64,000 bases of DNA, taken from the NCBI GenBank assembly GCA_012295275.1, contig CM022669.1:7270989-7334988 (forward strand), read 5' to 3'. This document shows positions 1 through 12,985 of the stretch, piece after piece. The notes below the pieces were generated by a model. That model had not been told where the DNA came from and searched no databases. It worked only from the letters and a program-made list of their open reading frames with translations. This DNA comes from Chrysomallon squamiferum. Taxonomy: Eukaryota; Mollusca; Gastropoda; Neomphalida; Peltospiridae. A program made the position numbers and the translations under genes. The first letter of the stretch is position 1. Every line of letters starts with the position of its first letter.

Positions 1-257
1 ATTTTAATATGAAAACTATGAACCGTGTAGGAAATTTTAAAAGGATATGTTATTTTAGTATATCCTTGATATCCAAATTATATGTATAATGTTTGCCATA
101 TATCTAGTATTGAATATTTAAGCAAAGTTTTGAAAGCAAGAGAGCTTGATTGATAGTTCCAGTCTTTTTTACTATAAGATAATATTTACTGAATTATTAT
201 TTTATTTACTGTATTTTGTAAATGCATTTTATCAAAATATATTATTCTCTATTTCAG

Positions 258-492
258 TTGACACGTATGGAGTATGTTCATTCTAAACACCTCATATACA
301 GAGATGTGAAACCCGAGAACTTTCTTGTGGGTAGACAATCAACTAAGAAACAGCATATCATTCATGTTATTGACTTTGGACTGGCCAAAGAATATATAGA
401 TCCTGAAACACATAAACATATACCATACAGGGAACACAAAAGTTTGACTGGAACAGCAAGATATATGAGTATAAATACACATTTAGGAAAAG
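258..492 (+). CDS. CSNK1G: Casein kinase 1 gamma, catalytic-loop exon (partial gene, 5' exons outside window)
   Basis: This exon follows a good acceptor (atttcag) and ends in phase 1 at AG|GTACAT. It encodes the catalytic loop YRDVKPENF, the metal-binding DFGLAKEY and the CK1-specific SIN motif (in [12 protein letters not shown]) that replaces the usual APE of kinases. The string [17 protein letters not shown] is diagnostic of the gamma subfamily of CK1. CK1-gamma is a membrane-anchored Ser/Thr kinase; in animals it phosphorylates the Wnt co-receptor LRP6. The ATP-binding N-lobe must be encoded upstream of the window. An in-frame read-through past the donor reaches a stop soon after and is intronic. 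The gene continues in five further internal exons and two alternative last exons, all on the + strand. Confidence 0.97.
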
Positions 493-989
493 GTACATGT
501 TCTGGTGTATTTTCTGGACACGTATATGGGAATAAGTTCTCAAAATGTAACAAAATATTCTCATATTGAAACATGTTTGTTCGTGGATTACTTTAAGAAT
601 TTTTATTTTTAGTCTTATTTGTTACTTATTTATTATTATTTTGTCAAAATGCATCATTATTTAATACTGGAAGAACTTTCATTTTGTTCTTAATGAAGCT
701 ATGTGTGGTTGCGTAAAATATGAGTTTTATATTTGTAAATAGGTGAATGTATACATAATTATATATATAATAAAGGGAAATATGACATTATATTTTGAAA
801 TGGAGTAAGTGAAAAGATGTTTCATACATGGTTCTTAGTCTTGCATAATATTCTGCAGAAAAGGGCAATACCTCTTTTACTACTGTTTTTTTTATCAGTG
901 GTTAAGAGCATTATATATTATGTTAGGCCTGGTTTCATTAAAAATTTGTCTATTTTAAATTAGAATTTTTTATATTTTATTTATTTAAC

Positions 990-1020
<31 letters not shown>

Positions 1021-2065
1021 GCACCTTTTGGACATTTTAGATTAAGAGGAGTTTGTTGGAAGAAGATATCTTTGTTAATAATACTGTTTTTATACCAGTT
1101 TTCAGTGTATAACTTACTCCCTGCTAAAAACATAAATATTATCGAGTATTTATTTAGTATTTGATACAAGTTAATTTGTTACAGAAAATATTAAAATACA
1201 TAACACCAGCAGAGAGGTGTGTTTGTGAGTGTATATAAGCAAGTTCATAAAATTGTTTTGATTATATAAATAAAATTTAGTTAATTCTGTGCCTAAGAAA
1301 GAAAAAGTCGGTTCACAGCAGTTTTTGTTTTTGTTTTGTTTTTTGTTTTTTTCACTTAATTCAATTTTCAATCCACATTCTACATATTTGTATTGAATAT
1401 TTTAGAAATTATGTGTGTCTGTGTATTTTTAAATTTTATGTATAATTTTAATTATCTCAAGATATATATTTTACAATAGCAATTTTATTTGTTATTATTT
1501 TATCTTTTATCTTTGCCACTGGTTATTATTTATTTTATTTTGTTATGTACTAATGAGAGTTTGAAGTTGAAAGGTAATATTTAATAGACAGATTTTCCAA
1601 ACCATGAATATTTGCTGTATTAAAAGATAAGTTTTTGATTAACATTGATAGGCATACAAATTCAGTTAAGAAATTTAAAGGCCAAAAATAATTCTATGTT
1701 GGTGTACATGTTATTATGCAATAATTTGTTTTGCAAAGGTATGTCCTATTCAGAAGTCAATTAACTGCTTCCATTTACAGTTATGTCCCTTGGCCAGATC
1801 ATCACTAGTGATAGTTTCACAGAGAATGTTTTAAATTTTCAGCAGTAATAACTGTCAGTTTTTATTTTGTTATAATACTGTAGTCATGCTTTAAATTTTC
1901 TTGATATTTTTTTTAACAATACATCTTGAACAGTGGTTCCCAAAATATTTTGAACATAATCTTTCTTATGAATTTTTATTTACTTTACCATTCATTAATT
2001 TTTGTATGCTGGGATAGCACACGTTTTTTTCAGTTTTTTAATTTCTTGTTAATTTTCACTTGCAG
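493..2065 (+). other. CK1-gamma intron
   Basis: A+T-rich intron sequence with poly-T runs (about 1000-1020). I see no exon, RNA gene or recognisable mobile element in it. Confidence 0.8.
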
Positions 2066-2236
2066 AACAGAGTCGGAGAGATGATTTAGAAGCTTTAGGT
2101 CACATGTTTATGTATTTTCTTCGGGGGAGTTTACCGTGGCAGGGTCTGAAAGCAGATACACTAAAAGAAAGATATCAAAAAATAGGTGATACAAAACGAG
2201 CTACCCCTATTGAGGTTCTCTGTGAGAACTTCCCAG
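2066..2236 (+). CDS. CSNK1G: CK1-gamma exon: kinase C-lobe
   Basis: The exon is bounded by ttgcag| and CCAG|GTATGT. It enters in phase 1, completing a Glu codon with the previous exon, and leaves in phase 1. It encodes [34 protein letters not shown] and [14 protein letters not shown], the C-lobe helices F-G of CK1-gamma. These are nearly invariant across animals as I know the family. The phases fit both neighbouring exons, so the splice model is secure. Confidence 0.97.
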
Positions 2237-2542
2237 GTATGTTTCTGTTATTTTTAATCACATTACCAGTTGTCTGTTTTCAAATAATTTCAGATTTCCA
2301 GATTGCTAATTAAATAATATTTTATCATTAAGCTTTACTATCTTATTCCATAGCTTTTGAAATTAGATTTCTGCCTCATTTTAACATATGTTGTTAGTAA
2401 GGTATTGTATCCTAAGTCTTGTCCGTAATTTGAGAATAAATAATCTGAATAAATATTTACTTAGTGCCTTTTTTTAACTCATAATTATTTTTTCTTAATT
2501 CATCAAGAATAATCGTGCCAATGTTAATTGCAAATATTACAG

Positions 2543-2691
2543 ATGAGCTAGCGACATACCTGCGCTATGTGAGACGGCTAGACTTCTTCGAAACTCCTGA
2601 CTATGATTATTTGAGGAAGCTTTTCACTGATCTCATGGAGAAAATGAGTTACGAATGTGATTGGCAGTTTGACTGGGTTGGCAGACAGGTG
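2543..2691 (+). CDS. CSNK1G: CK1-gamma exon: end of the kinase domain
   Basis: The acceptor attacag sits directly before ATGAGCTAGC, and the split codon G|AT gives [18 protein letters not shown]. The donor is best placed as CAGGTG|GTGAGA, so the exon ends in phase 0. The encoded segment [17 protein letters not shown] closes the kinase fold, and [11 protein letters not shown] leads into the linker. Reading upstream of the acceptor gives an apparent methionine start, which is intron and should be ignored. Confidence 0.95.
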
Positions 2692-3390
2692 GTGAGAAAA
2701 TCATTTTTTTTTTTTTAATCTTTATTTTTTTTTTTACCTTATTTCATTTCTGTCTGGTGTTGATTCTGTTCCTTCTTCAATTTTGTTCTGAAATCTTCCT
2801 CCTGATGGATTGCAGATTTACTCCTGCTGTCAGTTTAATTCCTGTGCCAACCTCAGTCTAAAACTGTTTGTCAAATACTGGTATAGGTTTTCCTTTCTGT
2901 CATAAACATAGCAGCTGCCATTTTTTTTTTCCCATTCATATCATTGTATCATAACTGTAAAGAATCGAATGTATTTTCATAATTTTCTCTTTATTTTGTT
3001 TTTGTACATAATGTTTTTAATAATCTTTGACATTATTATGTTAAATATATACATGAGCCTTGATTTTGATCATTAATCAAGACACTTTTTTTTTTTTTTT
3101 TAAATTATTCAGATACATAGTTGGAGACATATTATGCATAAAAAACTATATATTTAATATATTTTATTAACATTATAAAAAAGTTACAGATTGAATAAAT
3201 GTGCAGTATCATCAAATTATTCAAATGAGCATCATATGCATAATGCATGAATATAAATTTAAAATTTTTTTTAATAATTAAAAAGAAATGATTTTTTTTT
3301 CAGTCATAATCTTCATTGTGTTTTTTTTCTTTCAAGATTTATTTTTCATTATTCATTTTCTTATTTTTTAATTTTCCATTATTCTTTCAG

Positions 3391-3483
3391 TCAACTCCAG
3401 TTTCGATGAGTGCACCTGAAACGGGCCCCTCCCCACAGAGAGACAATAACCGAGAGCGACACAACACAACACAGTACAATAGG
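3391..3483 (+). CDS. CSNK1G: CK1-gamma exon: linker after the kinase domain
   Basis: A 31-codon exon in phase 0 at both ends, between attctttcag| and AGG|GTAAGA. It encodes a Ser/Pro/Arg/Asn-rich linker that starts STPVSMSAPETG and ends NTTQYNR. This region is variable among CK1-gamma proteins. It is expected to be disordered and is often alternatively spliced in vertebrates. Its symmetric phase means it could be skipped without loss of frame. Confidence 0.9.
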
Positions 3484-5980
3484 GTAAGATTTATTTTTCA
3501 AATTTCTGCCAAGAGATTGCTTGTGTTGCAGTCACTCTGTTTGAGTGGTATTGGATGAACATTTTTACTAGTATTTTGATAATATGAAAATAATGAAGCA
3601 TTAGTGATTTATAACATTTAGCAGCTGAAATGTTTGTTTTTGGTATTTCCAGTAATTTTATGTTCATCACTGTCTTTTCTTTTCTTTATTTTTTTTTGTA
3701 ATCACTGGTGACTAAACTTATTTTTTCATTAAGAGTTAAATGTTTTTTTCATTTTTAGCAGGTAAATAAGTTAAACAGCTGAAATTAATAATACCATGGG
3801 TCATCATTAGATTTAAAAATGTTTATCACTAATGTTTCACTGATTTCAGTGTTTGTTATCAGCAAGTTTGATGATTACTTAAAGTATTATTAACAAGTTG
3901 ATTTTTAACAGTTGTTCAGCTTTGTTAATTATGCTGCTTTTGTTTAATCAGGTTAATTCACTGAACAAATGTTCTTCACAGTGAATTTGTAAACTTGTTA
4001 TTTTTATTCTCAGTTTAAAAAACTATTAGCACAACACTGAAGTTGGTTGATATTTGAAGATCTGTTCTGTCAATGTGTGTTTCATTTTTGATAACTTTCA
4101 GTAATTAGCCTAGGATTATTTTTGTTTTGATATTTTGTTAAAATTATATTTACACTTTGTTTTATTAAATTGATGCCTTTTTCTTTAATTTTATGGTTTA
4201 GATTTTAAATAATAATTTTATTTGTTATTTTTATTTTTGTATTTTTTTCACCCCTATACAAGTTTTAAATGGAAATATTTTCTTTTGCCTCAGTGTTAAA
4301 GCTATAGACATTTAAATAAATTATTAAATTTAATACTGCATGGTCATCTTCAGCAACATTTAAAAAACAAACAATGTGTAAGTTATTTTAATATTTTACA
4401 TACCTTTCTGCTTTTTAATTTTTTTTAATTTTAATTTTTTTTTTGTAATATTGTGATATCTTAATAAGTTAAAGAATTATTTTTATTTTTTTTATTTTTA
4501 TATATTTATTTATTTTTAGTAATAGTGTTTTTTTAATATATCTTTTTTATTTGTTTTATAACTGCTGCACCATCATAACTATGAATACTTAACTAGTAAA
4601 TTCCAAAATTGTAATAACGGTTATTTTTAAAATTGTTTTTACTTTACATTTTACTAACACAATAATTTTTCAGCTCGTTATAATAGATTGTTATAAAAAC
4701 ATTTTTAAAAATTGTTTTCTTTGGACTAGGAAATATTTGTTATTCCTTACAGCATTTATTATCTGCCTTGAAAATATTTTTTATATTATTATTTAATTTT
4801 TATTGTTTTTTATTTTATATATTTTTTGTTTTTTGTTTGCTATATTTATAATACTTGATAAAGTTGTAATATTTATGTGGAATTACTTTTTTTTTTTTTT
4901 TTTTTTGTTGCAATTTTTAACACAGAGTTTATGTGACATATAGAATTATTGAATTTAAAAAGAATTATATGGATTTTGTATTCTTAATTTGATAAGTTGT
5001 CATAGGAATCTTGTTTAAAAACACAAAAATAGTTATTGGAAAATTAATGAAAAGCAAAGGCTAAGAGTGCAAAAGTTAGTGAATTTCGGTCTGCTGTTAC
5101 AGTTTATAATCACTTGCTTTCAAATTGTGAAATTTCCAGATTATATTTTCTTTTACATTTCTAAATTCATGTAAATAAAACAGCATATTTATTACCTGGT
5201 TGATGTAAAATTAAACCTTTTCATCATTATTTCATCTTTAAATGTGAAAATTAATGCTGTTTATAAAATGAATTGATTTGAAGAACTGAAATATCACAAC
5301 TCTGATATAATCATTATATTATTGTAAGTTTTGGTTAAAAAAAAAAAAAAAAATTCTCTTTTAACGTATAGAGTTGAATTCAAACTGATATTATTATGGT
5401 TGCACAGTCTATTCATTTCTTGATAGGTTTTGTTTTCAGTAACTCAAACCATTGTTTTCTTTAAAAACCATAATGTCCATTGTTTTTCTTCATTTCTCTA
5501 TAACTCTAACAAGACCTATATTTGTTATGCTTTCAGGAAATGATGGCCACCCTATATTCACTGTGTACACCACTTTGTTTAATTTGTTTCTGTTATTAAT
5601 TTTTTCAGCTCCATTTATCTTGCAGTTATTCACAGCTTGTTAATGCAAAAAATGTTTATTCCATATTAGCTTTCTGGGCCGCTGTTATGTACTGAAAGAC
5701 CACAATGCTTCTAATCTTTTTGGATTATTTACAAAATATCTGATTACTTTGCACAATAAAGAAAAAAAAAAAGATGTGGTTTGAAAACAACAATAAATAA
5801 AAGTAATAATAATAATTACAGTTATAATAATCTGATATCAATGTAATGATTTTGTAGTTTGTAAAACCATTTTATTTCATTATGTTTGGTTAATTTACAT
5901 GTAAATCACTAAATGTCTTTTTACAAACAGAGTTCACAAACAGCACAGAAAATATTCATTATTTTTTTTTGTTGTTGTTG

Positions 5981-6021
<41 letters not shown>

Positions 6022-6839
6022 ATTATTTTATTATTTCAAATACTACTTCTTTTACTTGAAATCTTTTCTGATAGCCTTTTTGTTTCTTTGGTTTTTTTAA
6101 ACATAAAATTTCCGATCTTTGCTTGGAGTTGAATCACATCAAATGAATATTAGAATGACTTAATAATTTAAACTATTATTTTAAAACCTATCAAATTAAG
6201 GCTTGGTTTTAACAAATTTTAACTGACTGCATTGTGTTCTGACTGCATTGTTGGCATGACATGGTCTTGAAGCAATTAGTTGAATGAATTAGAATTAAGG
6301 AATGAAGAATGAGGCTTTCTTTTTTTTTTTTTTCTCCTTCTTCTTCTTTTCTGTATATGAATTTCATGGTATGTTTCCTTGCATGAAATTTGCAGCTAAT
6401 TTATAACTTACTAAGAATGAAGCTTTTTGTTGCTGTTTCAGGTTCCTACCTCTTTGATTAAACCATAATAAAACAAGTAATATAAATAAAAATAATAACC
6501 TTAAAGCTGATAAAGATAACTGTATTAATTCAAGTGAATATTTGGGTGCGCAATATTTGAAATTTAGATATTATTACTTTCCACAAGCCAGAAATTTAAT
6601 TAATTTATCCAAAACCTGTGTAACAAAAAAGCATTGAAAATACGTCTTACACAAAAAAATATTGTCTTACTAGAGAGACTAGCATTCATTTTCCAAATTT
6701 CAAAAGTCTTTCTGTCATTGAAAGCAGTTTTATACATGCACAGATATAGTTATATATATGTTTAAAGGGATGTTTATGCAGTTGTGATTCAGACTTGAAA
6801 TAACTGGCTACTTGTAACATGCAGGAGAACTAAGGAATC

Positions 6840-8240
6840 ATAAATTTGATATTAAATTTCCTGATAATCATAATGAAGAAGTATAATGTCATTGAAGTAC
6901 AATGTCATATTGATGACGTTCATGCTTTATACTGAAATGTTGTATTGATGATGTACTTAATTTGATATTTAAGTATAGTACCAAATTGATGAGCTATATG
7001 TTTTGTATTTGAAGCAGTATAGTGCCACTGATGGTGTACATTTCATACTGAATTATAGTGTCATGTTGGTAATGTACATTTTTCATTTTGAAGAGGTATA
7101 GTACTGTTGAAATAAGTAAAGTGTTATTGATGGAGTTCATTTTCATACTGAAGAAGTGTAGTGCTTTTGATGCAGTATGTTTCGTATTGAAGTATAGCAC
7201 CATCAGTGATGTACATGTATGATATGACATTGATAATATATATTTCATATTTAAGAATAGTTTGAAGCAGTATAGTACCATTGAAGATCTTCAAAAGTGT
7301 AATGTAATTTATAATGTACATTTTCGTTTCGAAGAAGTATTATGTTGTTGGTGTATATGTTTCACATCGAGTATAGTATCATATTAATGATATATTGATT
7401 GAAAATGTCATATTGATGATCTAAATTTTTCAGGTTGAAAAAATCTAGTAATGTTGAAGTAGTACAACATCACTGATAATGTACGTTTTCTTTTTGATAA
7501 AGTATAATGCTGTTAATGGTGGACATGTTTCATATTGATGTGCATGTGTATTTCAAAATATTTACTGAAGATGTACAGTGTCATTGATCATATGTATTTG
7601 ATGTTGAAATATGGTGTTGAATGAATGATATACATCATACACGTTTATATAGAAAAAGTGTAGTGATGTTGAAATACATTTCACATTAATATGGATAATT
7701 TGTACTGATGAAGGGTTTTGTTGACAAAGTATCACTGATTAATATACATACTTCTTCCTGAAAAGACATAATACTGATGAAGTATACTGAAGTATCAAAG
7801 GAGGATATAGATGTGTCATTGAAGACATACATACACACTACACATCTAGACTGAAGTATGTGTAAAACATAGGTGTTATAGTAGGTTTAGTAAACACAGA
7901 AATAGCAAAATGAGTAAGAATGAAGATTTAGAAAATTTACTGATAGAACATATACTTCAGTCATTAGTTGTACTCTATCACATTGAAGAAATAAAATGAT
8001 AGTGTCAAACTAAACAAGTAAACAAGCCAAATTGTGTTAGACTGAAAGTTGTGCAGTCGCATTGAAGAAAATCAGTCAGCCATGTCATGTTGTGAAGGAT
8101 GGAGTCTGTTGCATACTGAAATACAAAAGAATATTGAAGAATAGCATACTGTGATGTTGAAAAGAATATTGAAGAAATGTGTTCTGCGTTGAAGAACTGT
8201 ACACCTGTAATACACCTGTAATACCATAAATAACCAGTTT
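6840..8240 (+). repeat. Degenerate satellite inside CK1-gamma intron 5
   Basis: About 1.4 kb is built from diverged copies of a unit of roughly 30-45 bp. Recurrent words are GAAGTATAGTG, CATTGATGATGTACAT and TTTCATATTGA. The copies vary in length and carry many substitutions, so the array is old. Frames through it that look like proteins simply reflect the repeat. The intron (3484-8753) otherwise holds only A+T-rich sequence, poly-T and (TTA)n. Confidence 0.8.
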
Positions 8241-8753
8241 TATCCTGTTGTGTCCTTTTCTGCATTTGCCACATTATAACCATGAATTGCAACCACAAAT
8301 TGTTGATTCACTTGCTGTTGTGTACATGTTTTGTGTAAATATTAATGTCACCGATTTGAAGCTTTAAAAACAAACAAAAAACAAAAAAAAAATGCAAACG
8401 AGTCATTTATATGCATGAAAAGTAACTGCTGTGTGCCAGATAATTTTCTTTGTGCAGTAAAGATAGAAAAAGGAAGATACATGTATTATTAATTTTTAAA
8501 AATTATTATTCTCCAGTGCATCACAGTGTTGATGAAATGAAACGCACAGCTTGGAGCTTGTGTTAAGAACAGATATAATGATGTAAACTGATCATTTGTT
8601 GTTTTTTTTTAGTTTAATTTATCTCTTTTTTATTTTTAAAATATTTAGGTTTCTTTTCTAATTTCTGGTACAGCACATATCGGTGTGGGTAACCTCTCTG
8701 TGTTCATCTTTTCCATTTGTGCTTTGTTTCTAACTGACTAATTTGCCTTTCAG

Positions 8754-8858
8754 CAGAGTTCAAATCAAAGGGGGAATGCATGGGGTGAACAGACACGGCA
8801 CTCCAATAATTTACTTGGTGCCAACCTGGCCGCAGATAAACATGGGGGTTCCGTGCAG
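8754..8858 (+). CDS. CSNK1G: CK1-gamma exon with NAGNAG acceptor
   Basis: A 35-codon phase-0 exon starting after ccttt-cag and ending CAG|GTAGGA. The encoded tail LAADKHGGSVQ matches the conserved segment that follows the variable linker in CK1-gamma. The acceptor is cagcag, so splicing may start at 8754 or 8757, including or skipping one Gln codon. The intron before it is the longest in the gene here (5.3 kb) and contains the degenerate satellite at about 6.84-8.24 kb. Confidence 0.92.
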
Positions 8859-10939
8859 GTAGGAGTTTGAACACAGACTTTGCTCTGTAGTTTATTTTTT
8901 ACAAATTTTTTTTATTATTATTATTATTATTATTTTATTTTTTATTTTTTTGGGAGCAGGGTTTTTGAACACTTTATTAGCAGTTAGTCTCCATATTGTG
9001 TAGTTTGTGTTGCTTCTCTCAGTGTGTTCTGTCTTCAGAAAGCTGAAAGTAGGTTCAAGGACGCCACCTGCCATCGCATTCTTCTTTCTTATTATGCATG
9101 CCAGTGTCTACTTTTGTTTTATATTTTGTGGTTTGTTGGCTTTGTGAGGAAGCTTCTTACAGCTTGTAATCAGTGCACTTCCCTTTTCACCCACCTCCAT
9201 ACCTCCTTTTGCTTTTCCTAAATCCTTAAAGAAAATGAAAATATATTTGAGAACTACAATTATCTGTTTTTATCCATTATTTAACACGCAATTGATAACC
9301 AGCTATGCTAGAATGGATCCTGGAAGTGTCTCCAAGAACATCCTCCTGCTTACATATACATCAGAGTATAGAAGTGTTTTTATTTGGTTTTATATTTGTG
9401 AGATTTATTTCATTTATTAATTTTGTTTTTGTTTTTATCACTACTGTGCTTTTGAATTTTGAGTGCCGAATTAAATGTAAATAAACATGTTTAAATGCAG
9501 CAGTGTTTTAAAGTAATTTTTATGTCAACTTGGATATTATTGTACAAAAGTTGTTCAATTGTACAGACTTTATTGTATTACTGTGAATATTATTTACAAA
9601 AAAAAATATATTTATAGTTTATGTGGGATTTATTGTTTAACTATGACAGTATTTACATAAGCCATTTCATGATTGCAGACCATATTTTCTCAGTATTTTA
9701 TGAATATAACCTTTGCTGAACATAACATAATTTTACAGACATTATTATTATTATTATCCAAACAGAATTTCATTAAAAGTATGCATTATGGTTATTTTAT
9801 AATGTGTCTTGTCATATTTATGGGAAATTATTAAATATCAGTACACGTAATTGCTATAAATAAATAATTAAAGGAAAATTAAAATTAAAAAATCAAAATA
9901 TTTGTGGTTTTTGGAACCTGTAATTTTGTATCTGAATTAGTGCTTTACTTATTTCTGTCAGATAATGAAATGATTTTTTAAATTTTATTTATTTTGCTTT
10001 TTCTTTATTTTAATTTATTAATATTTAATTGTAATGTAGATTTAGTTGTATTTTTTCTGAGCAACCTGTTCGTTTTTCATGTAGTGTTAGTTAGGCTTCT
10101 GTGATTATTTAGTTTTATTTCTTTCACAGGTGTTTCTTTTTTCAGTATGCTTATGTTAATATTCATGGATACTAGATGGATGAATAAGAATCTAAAATAA
10201 TTTTACCAGTTGAAGACTATTTTCACCAAATTATTTTTTACTTGTCTTTTATCACTAATATCTCTAATAAATTTGAAATTTCTTCTGTGTATAATTTTTT
10301 CTTGGTTTAAAATATTTTATTTTGTTTCATTTTATTCTATTCTACTTTTTTAGGTACTAAGTCATTTTACACATATAACTTTACATACTGAACAGTATTT
10401 TTGATGAATAGTTTACTTCTTTTTTATTTAATTTTTTATTAATATAATTATTATTATTATTTTTTTAATCTTTGTATTTTCTTGTAGACAAAATATACTG
10501 CATGTTGTTGTATACAAACAAATTGTTATTACTAATTTTCAAGCTTTGCCTTTGGCTCTGGATGTTGTGGTTGCATCCTACTAACGTATGGAATGAAATA
10601 CACAAATACAAAATAAATGTTTTCAGTGGATGAAGCTAAAATGTCTGGCTGGGGTTTCCTAATGTTAATTAGAAGCATTGTGGTCACCTTTTTTAAAAAT
10701 TGTTTTCAGGTGCATGTGAACTAACAAAGGTGTCACTAAATATTGTTTTATTTCAGTTACTTATTACTTATTGTTGTAGTTAGCACGTGGTCATTATATC
10801 TGAATATTCTAAAGTACAGAACGTTGCATTTACTGTTTTGTATTCAGCATCTGAAAAGTTCTGAGATGGGCAGCTCTAAACTCCTAGAGTAAATGTGCAT
10901 GATAATATAATAATGAAATTCTCTCTCTCTCACCTTCTT

Positions 10940-10986
<47 letters not shown>

Positions 10987-11387
10987 TTGTTTATTGCCTT
11001 TGTTTTATTTTTTTACTTCTGTTTTTACTCTTGATTTTGACCAGGAAAAAAAATAAAACATAAATGAAAATTGAAGTTGTCTATATACAAACATACAAGT
11101 GAAAAACATATTAAAATAGTTTTATATTACTTTTTAAATTTTGGAATCGGTTATAAAAAGAGAACTAAAGTAAAAAAAATATTTTTTAAATTCTGTGCCA
11201 ACAGACAGTCATAAAAGCTGATATTGGTTTAGAATTGTGTCTTTAAATAGTGGTTTGAAATAATAGGAAAAAAACATTCATGAAAGGACCTGAATCATCT
11301 CTGAAATGTGAGAAAATGGCTTGTGTCATTAGCCTATTTTTAATATATGCATAGAAAAGATAACTTTTATTTAATGTCTATTGTCAG
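8859..11387 (+). other. CK1-gamma intron with CT/GT microsatellite
   Basis: A 2.5-kb intron without recognisable exons. A compound microsatellite, (CT)n then (GT)n, lies at about 10920-10983. Confidence 0.8.
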
Positions 11388-11494
11388 GTGGTGAGTTCAA
11401 CGAATGGAGAATTGGCACCGGACGATCCCACTGCTGGACATTCAAATACACCAATAACAGCACAGCAAGAAATTGAGGTCATCGATGAAACAAA
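11388..11494 (+). CDS. CSNK1G: CK1-gamma exon: conserved pre-tail segment
   Basis: The acceptor is ttgtcag|. The exon encodes [20 protein letters not shown] and ends EIEVIDET plus two bases (AA) of a Lys codon at |GTATGT. That gives phase 2, which is completed by the G beginning either downstream terminal exon. The block [15 protein letters not shown] is a hallmark of CK1-gamma just before the palmitoylated tail. Confidence 0.95.
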
Positions 11495-12336
11495 GTATGT
11501 TCTGTTCTTTCACTGCTCCATTCACATAAGAGTAACTGGTCAATCAAATTCACTGCTTTTAATCAATATTAATTTTTTTTAATGAGAGTACTTTATTTAG
11601 CACAGCTTATCCAGGAAAGTTTCTTGCGTATTTTACAAAGGGCAGAGGTAAAAGTTGTAAAATGTTGAATGTTTGTGTTAAAATGAAGTTATTTTTACTC
11701 TCTGTTTTGGTTAATAATTTAAAATTCCAGTTAAAGTTTCCTTTAGTTTTTATTTACATGTTGTTCACTTGACAGTTTGAATTATCATTTCTAAACTATT
11801 GCTCTTTCTGATATAAATTTGTTGCAAAAAGGAATTCTGTGTTTCCAAATCATAAATAATGTTTATCATTCCAGATTATCATGCCAAATTTCAATATGGG
11901 TATAATTTAAGCATTTCATATGGATATCATTTAAAAAGTTTCTTAGCTTTTCTACCAACCATAAGTTTATTTCAATACATATCTTCATTCCAACCCTCTT
12001 TCTTTCTTTTTGGACAAAATGATTTTAAATTTTTCATGTTTACCATGGAGTATACACAAATTACCGTATTAGAAGTCATAATTTTCAATATGAAATAATG
12101 ATGGGAAGGGGTGAAAAAAAAAAAAAAAAAGGATAAAATATGGGCATATAAAACAAAAAAAAAGATTTAATTTTCTTTGGCAAAAACCCCCCTTAAAAAC
12201 AACCATTTTCCATAAACCATTATGCTGCACTAAATAAAAGACAGTGGTGACCACCCTGTTACTTCGTGCCACAGGTTGGTACAGGAGTTCACTTCAGTAT
12301 ACACAGTGGCTTGGACCTGGTATTGTCTGCTTTCAG

Positions 12337-12385
12337 GTGCTGTTTCTTCCGGCGACGCAGGAAAAAGAAGGGCCGCCAGACCTAA
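12337..12385 (+). CDS. CSNK1G: CK1-gamma alternative last exon A (CCFF/polybasic tail)
   Basis: After the acceptor ctttcag|, the leading G completes the Lys codon, followed by CCFFRRRRKKKGRQT and TAA (12383-12385). A Cys-Cys pair followed by Phe-Phe and a basic run matches the known C-terminal palmitoylation and membrane-anchor tail of CK1-gamma (vertebrate tails have CC(C)FFKRR-type sequence). This exon is closest to the vertebrate form. A-rich sequence containing AATAAA follows near 12529. A second terminal exon of the same phase lies 540 bp downstream. Confidence 0.9.
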
Positions 12386-12702
12386 ACCAGGAACTTGTGG
12401 AATATATCCTCTTTCCTTTGTTCTTTCTATCAGCTGTAGAGATTTTCTTTCAAGAGCCATCAAAAAATAATTTTGAAAAAAAACAACCTCATAAACAATG
12501 TTATAAATTAAAAAAACAAACAAATTAATAATAAAAAAAAACTAACTTAATTTACCACTAAACAGTCACCATTAAAAAGAAAAGAAACTAGGAAATGCTG
12601 TAATGGCTGCCAACCATGTGGTTCCTGTATTCCTTCATGTGTGATTGTATTTCATTCCCAGTATGCCCTGTGTGTGTTGAAGTGGATTAAAACCCTACAT
12701 TT

Positions 12703-12742
<40 letters not shown>

Positions 12743-12924
12743 GTTATTATTATTGTTATTATTTGGTTCCTGGCATCGTACTCCATGATCTTGTACTCTG
12801 CTGTCACTTCTTTTTGGTGAACAAAAAACAAACAAACAAACAAACAAATATCTATTTAGTGGCATCACTGCCGAGTTTTGTGGCTGTACTTTGCCAGTGA
12901 CGTGTCATTTGTCTTGGCCTGCAG

Positions 12925-12985
12925 GTGCTGCGGTTGCTTCTCACGTGGACGACGGAAACGTGGTAAGACGAAACGCCAGAAATGA
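12925..12985 (+). CDS. CSNK1G: CK1-gamma alternative last exon B (CCGCF/polybasic tail)
   Basis: The acceptor ctgcag| is followed by G completing the same Lys codon, then CCGCFSRGRRKRGKTKRQK and TGA (12983-12985). Like exon A it starts with a Cys pair and runs into a strongly basic stretch. It adds a third Cys and a Ser and lacks the Phe-Phe. Phase and architecture match exon A, so the two behave as mutually exclusive terminal exons. They differ in the palmitoylation and charge pattern of the tail. An overlapping longer frame in this region is a shadow. Transcript support cannot be judged here. Confidence 0.8.
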
